Positions 5,295-7,209 of a stretch of DNA of 7,209 nt are shown here, in pieces. Source of the stretch: JASFEQ01 sp050124735 (GTDB taxonomy: Bacteria > Desulfobacterota > DSM-4660 > Desulfatiglandales > HGW-15). A program made the translations under genes and the position numbers. Location of the stretch: contig JASFEQ010000235.1 in the NCBI GenBank assembly GCA_050124735.1, positions 1 through 7,209 of the forward strand, read 5' to 3'. Position 1 is the stretch's first letter, and every line of letters starts with the position of its first letter. The notes under the pieces are model-generated. The model had not been told where the DNA came from. It did no database searches and saw only the letters and a program-made list of their open reading frames with translations.

Positions 5295-6281
5295 CTGTTC
5301 ACCCGTCAACATGGAAAGAATCCGTGTTCCCCCGATCTTTGTCTTCAAAAGGACTTTTCCAGGGTTTTCTGCCGTCACTTCACCCATTATTATCGAGCCC
5401 TTCCCATACCTGTTCTTTGTCATGGTCCTGAGAACTTTTTTGGCCTCATCCCTGGAAACGATCACCAGGCACTTGCCCTCGTTGGCCACATAAAGGGGGT
5501 CCAATCCGAGAATTTCACAGGCGGCTGCAACAGAGGGTCTGATGGGGACATACTCCTCAAAAAGGTGAATGCCTACACCAGAACGGGAGGCCACTTCATT
5601 CAGGGCAGTGGCTACGCCGCCCCTTGTGGGATCCCTTAGTACGTGGATCCCGTTGCTCACCTCAAGTACGGAGGAGACCAGTGCGTTGAGAGGGGCTGAG
5701 TCGCTAATGAGTGGGGAGTCAAACTTGAGTCCCTCGCGCTTGGATAGTATGGCCATGCCGTGATCGCCAATATGACCGTTAATGATCAGGACGTCTCCGG
5801 GACGCGCGTTGTGTCCTGAAACATCCACACCGTGGGGGATCAATCCGATCCCGGATGTGTTAATAAATACTTTATCCACCCCTCCTTTTGGCACTACCTT
5901 TGTATCACCAGCCACAATAGAGACTTTTGCCTCACGAGCGGCCTCAGCCAATGAATCGATGATTCTAATAAGGTCTTGCAAGAGAAGGCCTTCTTCCAAA
6001 ATCAGACCCAGGGTCAGATAGAGGGGGCGGGCGCCTTGCATGGAAAGGTCATTGACGGTCCCGTGCACAGCCAGACTGCCGATGTCGCCCCCCGGAAAGA
6101 AAATGGGTTCCACAACATAACTATCAGTGGTCATCGCCAGGCTGCAGGCGGGGAGCTCTAACACCGCACTGTCATCCAGCGGTCTCAAATACTCGTTATC
6201 TAACCGACTTAGAAATGTCTCCTTTACAAGTTCATGGGAGACCTCTCCGCCACTGCCATGATCAAGCCCGATCCTTTCCAT
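5277..6281 (-). CDS. hypE: Hydrogenase maturation protein HypE (carbamoyl dehydratase)
   Basis: HypE receives a carbamoyl group from HypF on its C-terminal cysteine and dehydrates it with ATP to a thiocyanate, the source of the cyanide ligands of NiFe-hydrogenase. From the ATG at 6281 it has 334 residues, normal length. It has the PurM/AIR-synthase fold: HGSGG at 8-12, LDDSAVLELP at 35-44, TTDSYVVEP at 51-59, GTVNDLSMQGA at 74-84, AGDTKVVPKG at 124-133, NGHIGDHGMAILSKREGL at 168-185, RDPTRGGVATALNEVA at 216-231 and ANEGK at 266-270. It ends PRIC (331-334), with the essential terminal Cys. A GTG two codons upstream (6287) is possible, but AGGAG lies nine bases before the ATG and only about three before the GTG. 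It stands alone here, without hypABCDF neighbours, so the partners must be encoded elsewhere. It implies that the organism uses NiFe-hydrogenase. Confidence 0.95.
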   Translation of the reverse strand: MERIGLDHGSGGEVSHELVKETFLSRLDNEYLRPLDDSAVLELPACSLAMTTDSYVVEPIFFPGGDIGSLAVHGTVNDLSMQGARPLYLTLGLILEEGLLLQDLIRIIDSLAEAAREAKVSIVAGDTKVVPKGGVDKVFINTSGIGLIPHGVDVSGHNARPGDVLIINGHIGDHGMAILSKREGLKFDSPLISDSAPLNALVSSVLEVSNGIHVLRDPTRGGVATALNEVASRSGVGIHLFEEYVPIRPSVAAACEILGLDPLYVANEGKCLVIVSRDEAKKVLRTMTKNRYGKGSIIMGEVTAENPGKVLLKTKIGGTRILSMLTGEQLPRIC

Positions 6282-6311
6282 GGTCACTTGCTCCTCTCAA
6301 GCCCCTTGAAA

Positions 6312-6335
6312 TAAGCAAAAATTTAATGTTGCTTA
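6312..6335. promoter_or_regulatory. Inverted repeat upstream of hypE, possible operator
   Basis: TAAGCAA (6312-6318) and TTGCTTA (6329-6335) are perfect inverted copies separated by ten AT-rich bases, 31-54 bases before the hypE ATG. The half-site recurs as TTGCTTAAA within a 13-bp near-copy (one mismatch) of 6325-6337 at 6517-6529. The position suits a transcription-factor site; the protein is unknown. Confidence 0.35.
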
Positions 6336-6480
6336 AAAGCGCTGGCATGGTCGGCCTTTGCCAACCCATTCCTCTTTGTGGCCACGCGCCTTTTCGCGCT
6401 GCCCGAGCCGCAAGCGAGGATCTAAGCCCTATGGGCTGGAGGCACCGGGACATTTTTTCTGGCAGAAGGCGGTGGCTGAA
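6336..6480. other. Hairpin-rich GC-rich intergenic segment upstream of hypE
   Basis: No credible gene is present. Several short hairpins follow one another: GGTCGGC/GCCAACC around a CTTT loop near 6349-6366 (six of seven pairs), the palindrome GTGGCCAC near 6378, GCGC/GCGC around a pyrimidine loop near 6387-6400, and AGCCC-TAT-GGGCT near 6424-6436. The composition is GC-rich against AT-rich sequence on both sides. It may be a remnant of REP-like palindromic repeats or a structured leader of hypE. The AGCCC hairpin is followed by T6 only after about 15 bases, so it is a poor terminator. Confidence 0.35.
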
Positions 6481-6724
6481 AGATAATAGGCATGCGAATA
6501 CCTTTTAACTAAACCAAATATTGCTTAAATTAGAAAGCTATAACGAACTTTAGCAAACGTGGTGCTGTCAAAATAATTTTGTGGCATAGAATCAGAATGC
6601 AACCAATGCTAATGTTTTTTGCATTCTCTTCGCAAGCCTTAAAAGAAGTCAGGGAGTTTTCAATCGTTAAATCAATGCCTTACGTGTGGCGTCAGTGGGC
6701 CCCAACATCATGTCTCAAGCAAAA
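6481..6724. other. AT-rich intergenic stretch without recognisable gene
   Basis: This stretch holds no convincing coding region on either strand. A 63-codon frame at 6579-6770 ends through the first parS site and shows no family features. The stretch leads into the parS pair and may belong to the origin/segregation region. Apart from the TTGCTTAAA near-repeat at 6517-6529, nothing stands out. Confidence 0.4.
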
Positions 6725-6740
6725 TGTTTCACGTGAAACA
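6725..6740. promoter_or_regulatory. parS: parS centromere site 1
   Basis: The perfect palindrome TGTTTCACGTGAAACA matches the conserved chromosomal parS consensus bound by ParB/Spo0J. With one more matching pair it spans 18 bases (6724-6741). It lies about 190 bases upstream of parA, where chromosomal parS sites usually cluster. ParB would load here, spread with CTP, and partition the origin through ParA. Confidence 0.95.
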
Positions 6741-6771
6741 TGGGATTTCCTTCAATCTGGCAAGAGATAAA

Positions 6772-6787
6772 TGTTTCACGTGAAACA
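6772..6787. promoter_or_regulatory. parS: parS centromere site 2, inside a 26-bp palindrome
   Basis: A second perfect TGTTTCACGTGAAACA, with centre 47 bases from the first. The dyad symmetry continues to 26 bases (6767-6792) through AT-rich flanks. A weak promoter-like pair, TTGCTT (6794-6799) and TGCTAT (6818-6823), follows directly, so ParB bound here could influence parA transcription; that last point is inference. Confidence 0.95.
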
Positions 6788-6926
6788 TTTATTTTGCTTT
6801 TCAAAGATGGGGGATTGTGCTATCTGCTTGTGTCACTAACCGATGGCGATGGCATGCGTTTGCCGACGACTGTCAATCCATAAATCAGAAGAAAACCAAT
6901 ATTTCTAAGTAGATCGCATCTGCCTC

Positions 6927-7209
6927 ATGGGGCACATTATCTCCATTGCAAACCAAAAGGGGGGCGTGGGAAAAACAACCACCGCCGTGAACCTGTCCGC
7001 TTCTCTCGCAGCAGCCGAGAGGAGCTGTCTTCTGGTGGACTGCGACCCCCAGGGTAATGCCACCACAGGCCTGGGATTTGACAAATCCAGTTTGGAGGAT
7101 GGTCTCTACGAATTTATGCTTGGCTCTGCTGCGGAAGACGGGGTGATCGTTGATACTGAATTGGCAGGCCTAGACCTGATTGGGGCGACAACGGATCTCA
7201 TTGGGGCGG
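6927..7209 (+). CDS. parA: Chromosome-partitioning ATPase ParA/Soj, N-terminal part, cut by window edge
   Basis: ParA is a Walker-type ATPase that binds DNA non-specifically as an ATP dimer and moves ParB-parS complexes, segregating newly replicated origins. The visible 94 residues begin MGHIISIANQKGGVGKTTTA, with the deviant Walker A motif KGGVGKTT at 11-18 including the signature Lys11. LLVDCDPQGNATTGLG (35-50) is the switch I / A' region. The ATG at 6927 is the first start after an in-frame TAA at 6906-6908 and gives the usual short family N-terminus; no strong ribosome site is visible before it. Two parS sites lie 140-200 bases upstream, and parB would be expected just beyond the right edge. 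Plasmid ParA and MinD-like relatives are less likely given the parS sequences. rsmG and mnmG, frequent upstream neighbours of chromosomal parA, are absent from the visible upstream sequence. Confidence 0.96.
   Translation, partial: MGHIISIANQKGGVGKTTTAVNLSASLAAAERSCLLVDCDPQGNATTGLGFDKSSLEDGLYEFMLGSAAEDGVIVDTELAGLDLIGATTDLIGA

Noticed and set aside
6262..6453. A 63-codon minus-strand frame rich in Arg/Ala/Pro upstream of and overlapping hypE.
   Set aside because: It overlaps the start of the secure hypE gene in another frame, and its sequence looks like translated palindromic repeats rather than a protein.
6579..6770. A 63-codon plus-strand frame whose C-terminus (QNVSRETW) reads through parS site 1.
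   Set aside because: It resembles the way parS is read near rsmG in other genomes, but the rest has no RsmG features, no ribosome site and unusual composition. Treated as chance.

Overview
The window looks like a replication-origin-proximal part of a bacterial chromosome, most likely from a Desulfobacterota (deltaproteobacterial) organism. That placement is inference: it rests on protein flavour (a divergent DnaA of a kind I associate with sulfate reducers and relatives, a hydrogenase-maturation HypE, and a 59-aa protein I associate with the same group) and not on a marker gene. The origin-proximal reading rests on a DnaA-family gene, two perfect parS sites (TGTTTCACGTGAAACA) and the start of parA.

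Layout, left to right. 1-421 (-): N-terminal 140 codons of a threonine dehydratase (IlvA/TdcB type), cut by the window edge. 538-1632 (-): a ten-helix membrane protein of unknown function with an internal duplication. 1809-1988 (+): a 59-aa conserved-looking small protein. 1985-2275 (-): a two-helix membrane protein whose start overlaps the stop of the next gene. 2272-3621 (-): a DnaA paralogue with altered Walker A, Walker B and sensor-1 residues. 3622-4352: a 0.7-kb gene-free region with a GC-rich palindrome cluster (about 3745-3860) and then an AT-rich part with phased CGATTT repeats and a long-range inverted repeat, a candidate origin. 4353-5294 (+): D-alanine--D-alanine ligase. 5277-6281 (-): HypE, convergent with ddl and overlapping it by 18 bases. 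6282-6926: a second gene-free stretch with a hairpin-rich segment next to hypE and twin parS sites. 6927-7209 (+): N-terminal 94 codons of ParA/Soj, cut by the right edge.

How it fits together. DnaA, the candidate origin, parS and ParA would act in replication initiation and origin segregation. The two-helix protein appears translationally coupled to dnaA and may be a membrane partner, which is inference. ddl (peptidoglycan precursor), hypE (NiFe-hydrogenase cyanide ligand synthesis) and ilvA (isoleucine pathway) have no obvious link to the replication genes and sit here without their usual clusters.

The most interesting signals are: the DnaA paralogue, which keeps the P-loop lysine, arginine finger and sensor-2 arginine but has Glu-Glu in place of Asp-Asp in Walker B and substitutions in the base-reading loop; the lack of perfect TTATNCACA boxes beside it, with helically phased CGATTT repeats instead; and the small membrane protein coupled to it.
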